Positions 34,253-43,641 of a DNA stretch of 64,000 nt are shown here, one piece after another. Each line of letters starts with the position of its first letter. The first letter of the stretch is position 1. Below the pieces are notes generated by a model. That model did no database searches, was not told the origin of the DNA, and saw nothing but the letters and a program-made list of their open reading frames with translations. Position numbers and translations under genes: made by a program. The DNA is from Paenibacillus zeisoli (GTDB lineage Bacteria > Bacillota > Bacilli > Paenibacillales > Paenibacillaceae). Location: assembly GCF_003994465.1 (NCBI RefSeq), contig NZ_RZNX01000001.1:938915-1002914 (forward strand). The letters run 5' to 3'.

Positions 34253-37200
34253 ATGGTAGAAGTGCACGAAAAGGATCCTGTAGAACAAAAGCCCGTACGT
34301 CAGAGACATTGGGGCAGGACGACCCTGAAATTGTTCCTGTGGCTGGTTTTTGTTGCTTTTACAGGGATTCTGTTTGTTGGAGGAGCCTTATTTGGCTTCG
34401 TTTCATCCAACGTCAAAGATGACCCTGTCCGTTCAGGGGCGATGATTGAACAGAAAATAAGCACTAATAATATTACTGCTTTCGCTTACTTCCGCGACGG
34501 CACCGCGATCGGCCAGCTTCGTTCTGAAGAGGATCGTCGGCCGGTAACCTTCGAGGAAATTCCCCAGATTGTGATTGATGCCGTGATTTCCATCGAAGAT
34601 AACAATTTCTGGCATCATAGTGGTGTCGACGTGAAGGGAACTCTCCGAGCAGTCAAAGAAAGACTTCTGCGGGAAAGCAGCCAGACTGGAGGCAGCACGT
34701 TAACCCAGCAGCTGGCCCGGCGGGTGTTCCTCAATCTGGATCGTACGGACAACCGGAAAGTAAAGGAAATGCTTCTGGCGCTTCGCCTTGAGCGGTTCTT
34801 AGACAAGAAAGAAATTTTAACCGCTTACTTGAACAAGGTACCTTTCGGCAACGGGTCAAATGGATACAATGTATTTGGAATCCAGGCAGCCTCGAGAGGA
34901 ATCTTTGGAATCGCCGACCTTAAGAAGCTCAACATTGCTGAAGCCGCCTATTTGGCTGGTCTACCTCAGCTCCCCTCTTCTTACTCTGCTTTTAATGGGA
35001 AAGGGGAATTTAATAAGTCCAACTTCAACCGGGCTGTCAAACGTCAGCATTTAGTGCTGCAGCGCATGCTCGAGGAGAAGACCATTACCAAGAGCCAATA
35101 TGACGAGGCTATGGCCTTTGATATCAAAAAGACTCTTGCCCCGCAGACCGAGAAGGCCTATGCAACATACCCATATCTTATGCTGGAAACCGAACGTCAA
35201 GGCGCCGAGGTGCTTGCTTTACTGAAAGATCCGTCCTTGGACAAGAACAAGATTCCAAGCCAAACACTGGAGGAAGCAAGACAGCAGCTTTTGACTGGCG
35301 GTTACCGTATCTATACAACTATTGATAAAAAAGTTTATAGTGCGATGCATAAAGTGTCAGAAAACAGCAGCAACTTCTCTCCGAATAGTAAAACAAAAGG
35401 CCTTGAGCAGGTTGCCGGTATGATGATCGACCACAGAACAGGCGGTATCCTAGGCATGATTGAAGGCCGTGACTTCTACACCGAGCAGATGAACTATGCT
35501 ACCCAAATGGTCAGACAGCCCGGCTCTACAATGAAGCCGATCGCAGCTTACCTGCCTGCCCTGGAAAAAGGTCTCGTTCAACCCGCTACCATCATTGATG
35601 ATTCTCCAGTTATATTCCGCGACGGGCAGAAAGGCTATCATATTCCAGTCAACTCAAGCGGGGGTTATAAAGGGCTCGTTACTGCAAGAACGGCTCTCAA
35701 CGAATCCAGGAATATCCCTGCGCTCAAGCTGTTCAACTACACCGTTGGAATTAACGACGCTTGGGCTTTCGCCAAGAAGCTGGGCATTACTACAATTCAG
35801 AAACAGGATTATCAGGCGCAAACCGGAGTTCTAGGCGGTCTGAGATATGGTGTAACCGTTGAGGAATTGACGAACGCATACGGTGCCATTGCGAATCAAG
35901 GGGTATTTAATGATGCCTATATGATCGAGAAGATCACCGATTCAACCGGTAATGTGGTATACCAGCATAAGGCAGAGCCTACACAGGCATTCTCCAAGCA
36001 GACCGCATACCTGATGACGGATATGCTGCGTACAGTCATCTCTGCATCGGGCTCAACCGGTCATTCCATTGCTCGTGATTTCAAGAAATACGGCGAGATT
36101 CCAGTTGTCGGCAAGACAGGAACCACGCAGGACTATGGTGACGTCTGGTTCATGGGATACTCCCCGGATGTTACGCTTGGAGTATGGGTTGGATATAAGG
36201 AACAGAAGAATACACTGGTGACCAAAGAAGCCAAATCCAGAGCCAAATCCATCTGGGCGCTTGTCATGAATGAGGTCAGCGATAGCAAGCCTGAATTATT
36301 CAAGACAACGAAATTCACGAAACCAGATGGCATTGTCACCCGGACCGTATCCGGATTCAGCGGTCTGCTGCCGACCTCTCTTACGCAGCAGGCTGGTAAG
36401 ATGGTCACCGATATTTTCAATGTGAAGTATGTGCCAAAGAAATCTGATGATGTTCTGGTAAGAGCCAAATATATTACTTACGATGGTGTAAATTATATCC
36501 CTCATGACGAGACACCTTCGGACATGGTGCTGCAGAAAGTAGTTATGCGGCGTGACAAGCCAATTAAAGAATTAATTGACGAGCTGCAGAATGCCTTCTC
36601 CAGAATGAGGGGCGGTCACAGAGACCTCAGCTACTATCTGCCTAAGGATGCATCCGAGGATGCTCCGACCAAAGTAGACCCTCGAGTCGACGATGGCAAG
36701 GCTCCCGCAGCTCCCTCCAATGTTAGGGCTATTGCTGGGAGCGGCCATAACACGATCACTTTCAACAAGAACAGTGAGAAGGATGTTGTCGGGTACAGGC
36801 TGTACAGATCTGTAGATGGCAGCGCGTTTCGTTACAGCAGTGCTGTTCTTGCCGGTTCAGGCACTAGCTTTACTGATGGAAAATCATCGGGACATAACTA
36901 CTCTTACTACGTCACAGCAGTTGATGTTGGCGGGCATGAGTCGTCACCTAGTGCTGTAGCCACCTCGGAGGGGGCAGGAACACCACTTCCGAAACCGGGC
37001 AAAACGCCGTCAGAATCGGATTCAAACACAGGAGCTGACAGCGGAAGCAGCACTCCAGATGAGACCAGCACTACGGACGGGACCACCACTTCAGGCGGGT
37101 CCGGCACTACAGGCGGAACCGGCACGGTCACTTCTGCCCCTTCCGCTCCTCAGCGGATGCACGCTAAAGCAACCAGCGGCGGTGTTCAGGTTAGCTGGAA

Positions 37201-37402
37201 TGCTAATCCTAAGGCGGAGAGTGTGAGTGGATACAATGTATATTACGCGGATACAGAGAGCGGGGTGTACTCCCTTGTCGGAACCGTTCAGTCTAACCAA
37301 TATGAATATACAGGCTCCCCTATCAACGGCTACATTCGGGTGACGGCCATCAATGCTGCTGGGGAATCAACACCAACCTCTCCTCTTCATATTCAGAAAT
37401 AA
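34253..37402 (+). CDS. Class A penicillin-binding protein 1A with fibronectin type III tail
   Basis: This 1049-residue bifunctional enzyme polymerises and cross-links peptidoglycan outside the membrane. Order of parts: short cytosolic basic segment, membrane anchor (about 25-50), GT51 glycosyltransferase (about 95-270; catalytic Glu115 in SIEDNNFW, GGSTLTQQL), transpeptidase (about 380-720; Ser425-xx-Lys428, SRN 485-487, KTG 621-623), then two fibronectin type III domains (about 830-910 and 965-1049) joined by a Ser/Thr/Gly-rich linker near 920-960. The tail may bind or space the wall. AGGAGG 7 bases before the ATG supports the start; the frame opens earlier. A terminator follows. Confidence 0.95.
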   Translation: MVEVHEKDPVEQKPVRQRHWGRTTLKLFLWLVFVAFTGILFVGGALFGFVSSNVKDDPVRSGAMIEQKISTNNITAFAYFRDGTAIGQLRSEEDRRPVTFEEIPQIVIDAVISIEDNNFWHHSGVDVKGTLRAVKERLLRESSQTGGSTLTQQLARRVFLNLDRTDNRKVKEMLLALRLERFLDKKEILTAYLNKVPFGNGSNGYNVFGIQAASRGIFGIADLKKLNIAEAAYLAGLPQLPSSYSAFNGKGEFNKSNFNRAVKRQHLVLQRMLEEKTITKSQYDEAMAFDIKKTLAPQTEKAYATYPYLMLETERQGAEVLALLKDPSLDKNKIPSQTLEEARQQLLTGGYRIYTTIDKKVYSAMHKVSENSSNFSPNSKTKGLEQVAGMMIDHRTGGILGMIEGRDFYTEQMNYATQMVRQPGSTMKPIAAYLPALEKGLVQPATIIDDSPVIFRDGQKGYHIPVNSSGGYKGLVTARTALNESRNIPALKLFNYTVGINDAWAFAKKLGITTIQKQDYQAQTGVLGGLRYGVTVEELTNAYGAIANQGVFNDAYMIEKITDSTGNVVYQHKAEPTQAFSKQTAYLMTDMLRTVISASGSTGHSIARDFKKYGEIPVVGKTGTTQDYGDVWFMGYSPDVTLGVWVGYKEQKNTLVTKEAKSRAKSIWALVMNEVSDSKPELFKTTKFTKPDGIVTRTVSGFSGLLPTSLTQQAGKMVTDIFNVKYVPKKSDDVLVRAKYITYDGVNYIPHDETPSDMVLQKVVMRRDKPIKELIDELQNAFSRMRGGHRDLSYYLPKDASEDAPTKVDPRVDDGKAPAAPSNVRAIAGSGHNTITFNKNSEKDVVGYRLYRSVDGSAFRYSSAVLAGSGTSFTDGKSSGHNYSYYVTAVDVGGHESSPSAVATSEGAGTPLPKPGKTPSESDSNTGADSGSSTPDETSTTDGTTTSGGSGTTGGTGTVTSAPSAPQRMHAKATSGGVQVSWNANPKAESVSGYNVYYADTESGVYSLVGTVQSNQYEYTGSPINGYIRVTAINAAGESTPTSPLHIQK

Positions 37403-37437
37403 GAACCAATGGACGACCAGTCTTCAAACCTATACAA

Positions 37438-37470
37438 ACAACGGAATCCGCTACGGATTCCGTTGTTTTT
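37438..37470 (+). terminator. Terminator downstream of the penicillin-binding protein gene
   Basis: Arms ACAACGGAATCCG and CGGATTCCGTTGT (13 bp) with loop CTA are followed by TTTTTGCG. Confidence 0.93.
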
Positions 37471-37490
37471 TGCGATTCATGTTTATGACA

Positions 37491-37518
37491 AAAAAACGAC
37501 CGAACCGAAGTCCAGTCG
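37491..37518 (-). terminator. Terminator downstream of acsA with UUCG tetraloop
   Basis: On the minus strand CGACTGGAC and GTTCGGTCG pair over 9 bp (two G-U pairs) around a TTCG loop, followed by TTTTTTTG. It lies 21 bases after the acsA stop. Confidence 0.9.
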
Positions 37519-37539
37519 CCTTAGAATAGTATTGGAGTA

Positions 37540-39264
37540 TTAGTCCTCAATTGTAGATAAATCCCCTACGGGCAGCTGAAGCTCCCATGCCTTAAGTACA
37601 CGGCGCATAATTTTGCCTGAACGAGTCTTCGGTAATTTATCCTTGAACTCAATTTCACGCGGTGCCGCATGGGCTGATAAGCCAACTTTTACAAACTTGG
37701 AGATATCCGCTTTCAGCTCCTCTGAAGGTTCAAAGCCCTCTCGTAGAGAAATAAATGCCTTAATGATCTCACCCCGCGTAGGGTCCGGCTTCCCGATAAC
37801 CCCCGCCTCAGCCACTGCTGGATGCTCTACAAGCTTGCTCTCCACCTCGAAAGGTCCGATCCGTTCACCAGAAGAATTGATAACATCATCAATCCGTCCC
37901 TGGAACCAGAAGTAACCATCTTCATCCATATAGGCAGAATCGCCGGAAATATACCAGCCTTGAATACGGAAATACTCTTCGTATTTGGCGGGATTGTTCC
38001 AGATCTTACGCATCATGGACGGCCATGGCGTCTTGATCGCGAGATTTCCCATTCGGTAAGGCGGAAGAACGTTACCCATGTCATCTATGATTGCCGCTTC
38101 AATACCTGGAAGTGGACGACCCATGGAGCCCGGCTTCATAGGAAGTGAAGGATAGTTGCATATCAATTGTCCCCCGGTTTCAGTCATCCACCACGTATCA
38201 TGGATTCTCTTCCCATACACCTTAAGTCCCCAGCGGACGACCTCGGGATTCAGCGGCTCTCCCACGGAGAGCACATGTCGAAGGCTGGACAGATTATATT
38301 TGGAAATAACATCCTCGCCTGCCCCCATCAGCATGCGGAAGGCCGTAGGCGCACTATACCACACCGTGACTCCATACTTCTGTATGGTCTCATACCAATC
38401 GGCCGGACTGAAACGGCCACCGCGAATAACATTCGTGGCTCCATTCAGCCAAGGAGCGAATATACCATAGGATGTACCAGTTACCCATCCCGGGTCAGCC
38501 GTACACCAATAGACGTCTCCTTCCTGGAGGTCCAGCACAACCTTCCCCGTATAGTAATGCTGAATCATTGCATTGTGTACATGGTAGACTCCCTTCGGCT
38601 TGCCTGTTGAGCCTGAAGTGTAATGAATAATCAATCCATCTTCTCGATCAACCCATTCAATTTCTGCTTCTGAAGACGCTCCAGCCATGGCGGATTTGAA
38701 GTCGATAATCCCTTCGCCTGGTTCTACTTCGTCACCAACCACGATAATATGTTGTAATTCTGGTAGTTCATTACGTTTAATTCTTGAGAGCAAGGAAGGT
38801 GTCGTAACGATCGCTACCGCCCCACTGTCCTCCAGCCGATCCTTCACGGCAGTCTCCATGAATGCCTCGAACAAAGGCCCCACAACGGCACCAACCTTGA
38901 TGGTGCCCAGAATACTAACATAAAGCTCTGGCGTTCTCGGCATGAACACAAATACGCGATCACCCTTTTGAATCCCTGTATCCCTAAGAACATTAGCGAA
39001 TTTGTTGGATAAATGCTGAAGCTCTTCGAAAGTAAATGCCTCATCCCGTGTCGCATCGCTGTATAATAACGCTGTTCTCCCGCCCCGGCCAGCATCCACA
39101 TGACGGTCTATGGCTTCATAGGCCAGATTCAGCTTACCGGTCTCGTACCAGGAGAATTCCTTCTCGACATCCTTCCAATTAAAGCCTTCATACGTTGTTT
39201 CATAGTCCCCCAAATTTGACGAGGTGGCCACTGCTGAAATAACTTCCCCTTGCAGTTGGTTCAT
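37540..39264 (-). CDS. acsA: Acetyl-CoA synthetase (acetate-CoA ligase, AMP-forming)
   Basis: AcsA converts acetate, ATP and CoA to acetyl-CoA through acetyl-AMP. The 574-residue protein has the adenylate-forming signature HYTSGSTGKPKGV, WWMTETGG, SGDSAYMDEDGYFWFQGRIDD (A8 hinge region), and the C-terminal A10 motif PKTRSGKIMRR. Lys551 in that motif is the residue that AcuA-type acetyltransferases modify to switch off the enzyme. It is divergent from acuA, as in B. subtilis, and shares a control region with a cre-like site. AAGGAGG precedes the ATG. Confidence 0.97.
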   Translation of the reverse strand: MNQLQGEVISAVATSSNLGDYETTYEGFNWKDVEKEFSWYETGKLNLAYEAIDRHVDAGRGGRTALLYSDATRDEAFTFEELQHLSNKFANVLRDTGIQKGDRVFVFMPRTPELYVSILGTIKVGAVVGPLFEAFMETAVKDRLEDSGAVAIVTTPSLLSRIKRNELPELQHIIVVGDEVEPGEGIIDFKSAMAGASSEAEIEWVDREDGLIIHYTSGSTGKPKGVYHVHNAMIQHYYTGKVVLDLQEGDVYWCTADPGWVTGTSYGIFAPWLNGATNVIRGGRFSPADWYETIQKYGVTVWYSAPTAFRMLMGAGEDVISKYNLSSLRHVLSVGEPLNPEVVRWGLKVYGKRIHDTWWMTETGGQLICNYPSLPMKPGSMGRPLPGIEAAIIDDMGNVLPPYRMGNLAIKTPWPSMMRKIWNNPAKYEEYFRIQGWYISGDSAYMDEDGYFWFQGRIDDVINSSGERIGPFEVESKLVEHPAVAEAGVIGKPDPTRGEIIKAFISLREGFEPSEELKADISKFVKVGLSAHAAPREIEFKDKLPKTRSGKIMRRVLKAWELQLPVGDLSTIED

Positions 39265-39344
39265 CTTTTCATCCTCCTTAATCCTCTCTCGAAACCGGAA
39301 AATTGTAAGTTGGAATTCACGAAAACAGAAACAGGTTCAGTCTT

Positions 39345-39358
39345 AGACAGCGCTTACA
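39345..39358. promoter_or_regulatory. Candidate cre (CcpA operator) in the acsA/acuA divergent region
   Basis: The 14-base site reads TGTAAGCGCTGTCT on the minus strand and matches the catabolite-responsive element consensus TGNAANCGNWNNCA at all fixed positions but the last. It lies 81 bases upstream of the acsA start. In B. subtilis, acsA and acuABC are CcpA-controlled. ccpA itself is encoded 3 kb away. Confidence 0.65.
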
Positions 39359-39531
39359 CGAATGCTGTCGATAAATGTCTCATGTGGCTTTTAACACGCA
39401 CGAAGTAAAGTTTGGAAATGTGAAGAATTTATGTCAAAAGGTATTATATCATAGGCAAAAGAAAGCGGCTACACTTTTCAATTTACCATTTTTCTGCTAT
39501 AAGTGAGAGGAAAGAGGAAAGGAGAGCGACG

Positions 39532-40164
39532 ATGGAACATCCTAAAATGTACCACGCCCATATCCTGTCTCATCCATCAACGGAAATTACGGTGGAAGGA
39601 CCTGTATCCCCTGATATACTCCAACGGCTCCGTATGCATCCGGAACTCGACGCCTTCCGCAAACCGGAAGAGCAGCATGCTGCCTTGGTTGAAATTGCTG
39701 GCCTTCCTGAAGGACGTATGATTATAGCGCGCGAGGGAGACCTCATTGTCGGATATGTTACTTTCCATTACCCAGACGAAATGGAACGCTGGTCTCAGGG
39801 TGAGATGCCCGATCTTATAGAACTCGGTGCGATTGAAGTAGCTAATGAATACCGTTCACTCGGCCTTGGAAGCGCCATGATCCGAACGGCTTTTGAAGAT
39901 ACCCAGATGGAGAATTATATCGTATTTACGACCGAATATTACTGGCATTGGGATTTGAAGACGAGCGGGCTAGATGTATGGGCCTATCGCAAAATGATGG
40001 AACGGTTGATGCAGACTGTAGATATGGTATGGTACGCAACCGACGATCCCGAGATTTGCTCTCATCCTGCTAACTGCCTGATGGTGCGTATTGGCAAGAA
40101 TGTGCCACTCGAATCCAAAGAACGATTTGATCAGATCAGATTTCAACAGCGGTTCATGTATTAA
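39532..40164 (+). CDS. acuA: Acetoin utilization / AcsA-acetylating protein AcuA (GNAT)
   Basis: AcuA is a GNAT acetyltransferase that acetylates the catalytic lysine of AcsA and so inactivates it. The 210-residue product has a central GNAT core (MIIAREGDLIVGYVTFHY; acetyl-CoA loop region EYRSLGLGSAMIRTAF) and an extended C-terminus with the aromatic segment TTEYYWHWDLKTSGLDVW characteristic of AcuA. AAGGAGAG precedes the ATG. It is followed after 29 bases by acuC; the acuB gene that lies between them in B. subtilis is missing. Confidence 0.93.
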   Translation: MEHPKMYHAHILSHPSTEITVEGPVSPDILQRLRMHPELDAFRKPEEQHAALVEIAGLPEGRMIIAREGDLIVGYVTFHYPDEMERWSQGEMPDLIELGAIEVANEYRSLGLGSAMIRTAFEDTQMENYIVFTTEYYWHWDLKTSGLDVWAYRKMMERLMQTVDMVWYATDDPEICSHPANCLMVRIGKNVPLESKERFDQIRFQQRFMY

Positions 40165-40193
40165 TTTGGAGAAGATAGGGGGATTGCTCAGCC

Positions 40194-41372
40194 ATGTCTG
40201 GAACAGCAAGGTTTGTCCATCATGACAAAGATTTAAGTTATCATTTCCATGACAGCCACCCTTTCCATCCCATTCGACTACAGCTCACTATTGACCTATT
40301 GTCATTCGCAGGCGCTCTGCCCGAGGAAGCCAAGCTCTCCTCCCGACAAGCTGACGAAGAGGATCTTCTTCGCGTACATAGTCTCGAATATATCAAGGCC
40401 GTTCAGGCGCTTAGTGTAAAAGACCCTGCTGCGGAATGGTTGTCTCGAGCTGAACAGTACGGGCTGCTTGATGAGGATACGCCGTACTTTGCGGGAATGC
40501 ATGAAGCTTCATCCTATATAGCCGGAGGGACCCTAACGGCTGTAGAAGCCGTCATGTCGGGCTCAGTCACACATGCTCTGCATCTGGGAGGTGGACTTCA
40601 CCACGCCCTATTAGCGAAAGCTGCCGGATTCTGTGTGTATAATGACGCCGCAGTAGCCATCTCTTATGCTAGGGAGAAATATCAAGCCAGGATTCTATAC
40701 ATCGATACTGATGTTCACCATGGAGATGGGGTGCAGTGGAGCTTCTACTCAGACCCTGAGGTCTGCACCTATTCCATTCACGAGACAGGAAAATACCTCT
40801 TTCCGGGAACTGGGTTCGTGAACGAACGCGGGGAGCATCTGGGTTATGGTTATGCAGTGAACATACCGCTCGAGCCCTATACCGAGGATGACTCCTGGAT
40901 GGAATGTTTTGCAGAGTCTATCCGCCGCGTTGCTGCTTATTTCAAGCCTGATCTGATTATCAGTCAGCATGGGTGCGACGCGCACGCCATGGACCCCCTA
41001 TCTCATATGCACTGCAGCATGAATATTTATAAGCTGATGCCTGAACTGATCCACGAATTGGCTCATACTTACTGTGGGGGCAAATGGGTTGCCGTTGGTG
41101 GAGGCGGATATGACATCTGGAAGGTGGTCCCGCGGGCCTGGAGTCTGCTTTGGCTTGAGATGAGCGATCATCCACTGAAAAAGAAGCTGAAGACCCAACC
41201 GCTGAGTACTCTTCCAGACGAATGGATTAAAAGATGGCAGCCACAGGCCCCCGTCACGCTTCCGTCTGAGTGGCTGGATAACCTGAGCCGCTGGGAAGCC
41301 ATTCCCAGAAGAGATGAGATTATAGCAAAAAACCGCGAGACCCTCGCGGTTGCACTTCAAGATATTCCTTAA
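40194..41372 (+). CDS. acuC: AcuC, class I histone-deacetylase-like protein deacetylase
   Basis: AcuC is a zinc-dependent lysine deacetylase that reactivates acetylated AcsA. The 392-residue product shows the deacetylase fold motifs: HLGGGLHHALLAKAAGFCVYND (active-site His pair; key residues His-His), ILYIDTDVHHGDGVQ with metal ligands Asp and His, YSIHETGKYLFPGTG, and VGGGGYDIWKV near the C-terminus. AGGGGG lies 11 bases before the ATG. The terminator of the convergent mtnN gene is embedded in its last codons. Confidence 0.94.
   Translation: MSGTARFVHHDKDLSYHFHDSHPFHPIRLQLTIDLLSFAGALPEEAKLSSRQADEEDLLRVHSLEYIKAVQALSVKDPAAEWLSRAEQYGLLDEDTPYFAGMHEASSYIAGGTLTAVEAVMSGSVTHALHLGGGLHHALLAKAAGFCVYNDAAVAISYAREKYQARILYIDTDVHHGDGVQWSFYSDPEVCTYSIHETGKYLFPGTGFVNERGEHLGYGYAVNIPLEPYTEDDSWMECFAESIRRVAAYFKPDLIISQHGCDAHAMDPLSHMHCSMNIYKLMPELIHELAHTYCGGKWVAVGGGGYDIWKVVPRAWSLLWLEMSDHPLKKKLKTQPLSTLPDEWIKRWQPQAPVTLPSEWLDNLSRWEAIPRRDEIIAKNRETLAVALQDIP
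41325..41351 (-). terminator. mtnN terminator inside the acuC coding end
   Basis: Perfect 9-bp arms AACCGCGAG and CTCGCGGTT with a 3-base loop are followed on the minus strand by TTTTTTGC. It lies 43 bases after the mtnN stop and within the last 20 codons of convergent acuC. Confidence 0.87.
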
Positions 41373-41393
41373 GGATTACTACACGGCTCAGAA

Positions 41394-42095
41394 TTAATTC
41401 CAATGTTCTAATATATCCCTCAAGATTTCATAAGAGCGGCGGGACGCCTCCACCGTGAACTCAGCAAAGTTGACGTTCGCGGTTCCGTCCGCCTTATCGG
41501 ACATTGACCTCAAGACTACATAAGGAACGTTATTTAAGTGGCTCACCTGGGCCACGGCTGCCCCTTCCATCTCCACGCATGCTCCGCCTAAAGTATCATT
41601 CAGTGATTTCACCACCGCGTGATCGGCAACAAACTGATCTCCAGAGAGAACTCTTCCCACGATAAACTTATGATCCTTACATATTCTGCCGCATGCGGCT
41701 TCAGCGAGCTTTACAAGAGTGCGGTCCGCCGGGAAGTCTGATACCTCTTGAAATGGGATAACACCTTTAGGAAAACCTAAGGCTGTGACATCCATATCAT
41801 GCTGCTGACAGGAGGAGGAAATTACAATGTCCCCGATGTTCAGCTCAGGATCCGCTGCTCCAGCTACCCCGGTGAACAGGATCGCACTTACCTCAAAACG
41901 ATCAATCAGGACTTGAGTAGTGACAGCCGCATTGACTTTACCTACACCCGATTTACAGACAACGACCTCTTTCCCGTACAAAATGCCTTTAGTAAAAGTA
42001 ATTCCACTGTGAAGAAGAGTCTCCTTACTTTCCATATCAGCAAGCAGCAGGGCTATTTCCTCATCCATAGCTCCAAGCAATCCTAATGTTGTCAT
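41394..42095 (-). CDS. mtnN: 5'-Methylthioadenosine / S-adenosylhomocysteine nucleosidase
   Basis: MtnN cleaves adenine from methylthioadenosine and S-adenosylhomocysteine, the by-products of polyamine synthesis and of methyl transfer. The 233-residue product has the nucleosidase core: LGLLGAMDEEIALL at the N-terminus, GVAGAADPELNIGDIVIS, VEMEGAAVAQV with the ribose-binding Met-Glu pair, and RSMSDKADG with the catalytic Asp. The start at 42095 has AAGGAG at 9 bases; the frame opens seven codons earlier. The ccpA terminator stands directly upstream. Confidence 0.97.
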   Translation of the reverse strand: MTTLGLLGAMDEEIALLLADMESKETLLHSGITFTKGILYGKEVVVCKSGVGKVNAAVTTQVLIDRFEVSAILFTGVAGAADPELNIGDIVISSSCQQHDMDVTALGFPKGVIPFQEVSDFPADRTLVKLAEAACGRICKDHKFIVGRVLSGDQFVADHAVVKSLNDTLGGACVEMEGAAVAQVSHLNNVPYVVLRSMSDKADGTANVNFAEFTVEASRRSYEILRDILEHWN

Positions 42096-42114
42096 ATAAT
42101 AAAGCTCCTTTCCC

Positions 42115-42144
42115 AAAAAGAAGCTCCCTGCACAGGAGCTTCTT
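42115..42144 (-). terminator. Terminator downstream of ccpA
   Basis: Ten-base arms AAGAAGCTCC and GGAGCTTCTT close a 7-base loop and are followed on the minus strand by TTTGGG. It lies between ccpA and mtnN. Confidence 0.88.
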
Positions 42145-42183
42145 CTTCGATAACCTTTTTCATATATTGTATATATCTCTTTA

Positions 42184-43200
42184 TTAATTCTTGTCCTCTA
42201 AATGGTTCACGGATAAACGCAAAATCGTCTCGTGAGGCAGAATCACACGGGGATTCTCCACATTCTCTTTCTTCATAAGCTTGGTCAGTAAGCGCATCGC
42301 TACGGCTCCAAGGTCATACATCGGTTGAGCAACGGTGGTGAGCTGAGGACGTACCATCGATGCCATACGAATGTTGTCTACACTGATTACAGAGAAATCG
42401 TCCGGTACTTTAAGTCCTTCGTCCTGAATGCTATGTATTGCCCCGATCGCCATCTCATCAGTAGCCGAGAATACAGCGGTTGGACGTTTCTTAAGACCAA
42501 GGAAATACTTCATGGCTTCTACACCGGACTCGTAACGATAATTCCCTATTCTCACAAGATCTTCCTGGTATGGGATTCCTGCAGATTCAAGCGCTTTCTT
42601 GTAACCCTGGAATCTCGCATAACCGTTGGCCGGATCCTGTAGTGTTCCACTAATCATGGCGATTTCCCGGTGCCCATGACGGATTAAGGTATTCACGGCA
42701 TCAAAGGCAGCAGCCTCGTGATCAATATCTACAGAAGGAATAACTCCATTCTCGTCGCTAGTAGCACACAAGACAATGGGAACTGAGGACGTTTGGAAAG
42801 CTTGTACATGTTCCTCCGTCACTGTGCCGCCCATGAACAGAAGGCCATCCACCTGCTTCTCAAGCAGCGTGTTAATAACACGGATCTCCTTCTCTTTCTT
42901 CTTATCTGCATTACATAAAATAATGTTATAGTGATACATGTTCGCTATGTCTTCGATACCCCGCGCAATTTCTGCAAATATCGAGTTTGAAATATCAGGA
43001 ATTACGACACCAACCGTCGTAGTCTTCTTGCTGGCTAGGCCTCTTGCCACAGCATTTGGACGATATCCGAGTCGTTCTATCGCTTCGTATACTTTCTTCC
43101 GGGTCTGAGGCTTCACATTCGGATTGTTGTTAACAACCCGGGACACCGTGGCCATCGAGACGCCAGCTTCACGTGCCACATCATAAATGGTAACCGTCAC
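42184..43200 (-). CDS. ccpA: Catabolite control protein A
   Basis: CcpA is the LacI-family global regulator of carbon catabolite repression in Firmicutes. It binds cre sites when complexed with Ser46-phosphorylated HPr or Crh. The 338-residue product has the helix-turn-helix [20 protein letters not shown], hinge-helix region [14 protein letters not shown], and a periplasmic-binding-protein-like effector core with [11 protein letters not shown]. The N-terminus and overall composition match Bacillus CcpA closely, and its position near acsA/acuC and upstream of the mtnN terminator is the usual neighbourhood. The promoter region holds a cre-like site. Confidence 0.95.
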   Translation of the reverse strand: MTVTIYDVAREAGVSMATVSRVVNNNPNVKPQTRKKVYEAIERLGYRPNAVARGLASKKTTTVGVVIPDISNSIFAEIARGIEDIANMYHYNIILCNADKKKEKEIRVINTLLEKQVDGLLFMGGTVTEEHVQAFQTSSVPIVLCATSDENGVIPSVDIDHEAAAFDAVNTLIRHGHREIAMISGTLQDPANGYARFQGYKKALESAGIPYQEDLVRIGNYRYESGVEAMKYFLGLKKRPTAVFSATDEMAIGAIHSIQDEGLKVPDDFSVISVDNIRMASMVRPQLTTVAQPMYDLGAVAMRLLTKLMKKENVENPRVILPHETILRLSVNHLEDKN

Positions 43201-43641
43201 ATTCTTCTCTCCATTGCCAATAAATTTTTCATTCTGATTCTGTAGATGTCGATGTATCCGAACGAACTAAAAATCAGCAGCGGTATTCACAAAGTAATGT
43301 AAAATAGTTAATTTGGGCTGTTGACTTTAGTTACTCTATAATATGAATTAAATTTATGATACGATAAAACGCTATTTTGTGCAATCGATAACGCGATTTC
43401 TACACTTATGCTTCCTAAAAAGCAACTGAGGCAATACTGGAATGGGAGATATGCCAGGACGGCCTTCCCCTGAGGATAACACTCATTTCATCAGTTATTC
43501 TGGGCAAGGCCATCACCATATATTCAGCTTCTCACACGCTTTGAATTCCATTTCCGTTTCCTCTTGCTCTATGTATTTTAGCAAAAAACGCGAAAAAAAT
43601 CCAATAATCGTGAAAATTCTGCTGAAAAGGGGTGAAAAAAA
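43201..43641. other. Intergenic region upstream of ccpA
   Basis: This 440-base stretch must hold the ccpA promoter. It contains a cre-like site (43380-43393) and an AT-rich segment with TTGACT near 43321 and TATAAT near 43337, whose spacing is too short for a normal pair. A 77-codon plus-strand frame at 43442 lacks a ribosome binding site and was not accepted. No terminator was found for the zinc-finger gene that ends at 43642. Confidence 0.55.
43380..43393. promoter_or_regulatory. cre-like site upstream of ccpA
   Basis: TGCAATCGATAACG matches TGNAANCGNWNNCA at every fixed position except the last base. It stands about 180 bases before the ccpA start and could mediate autoregulation. Confidence 0.4.
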
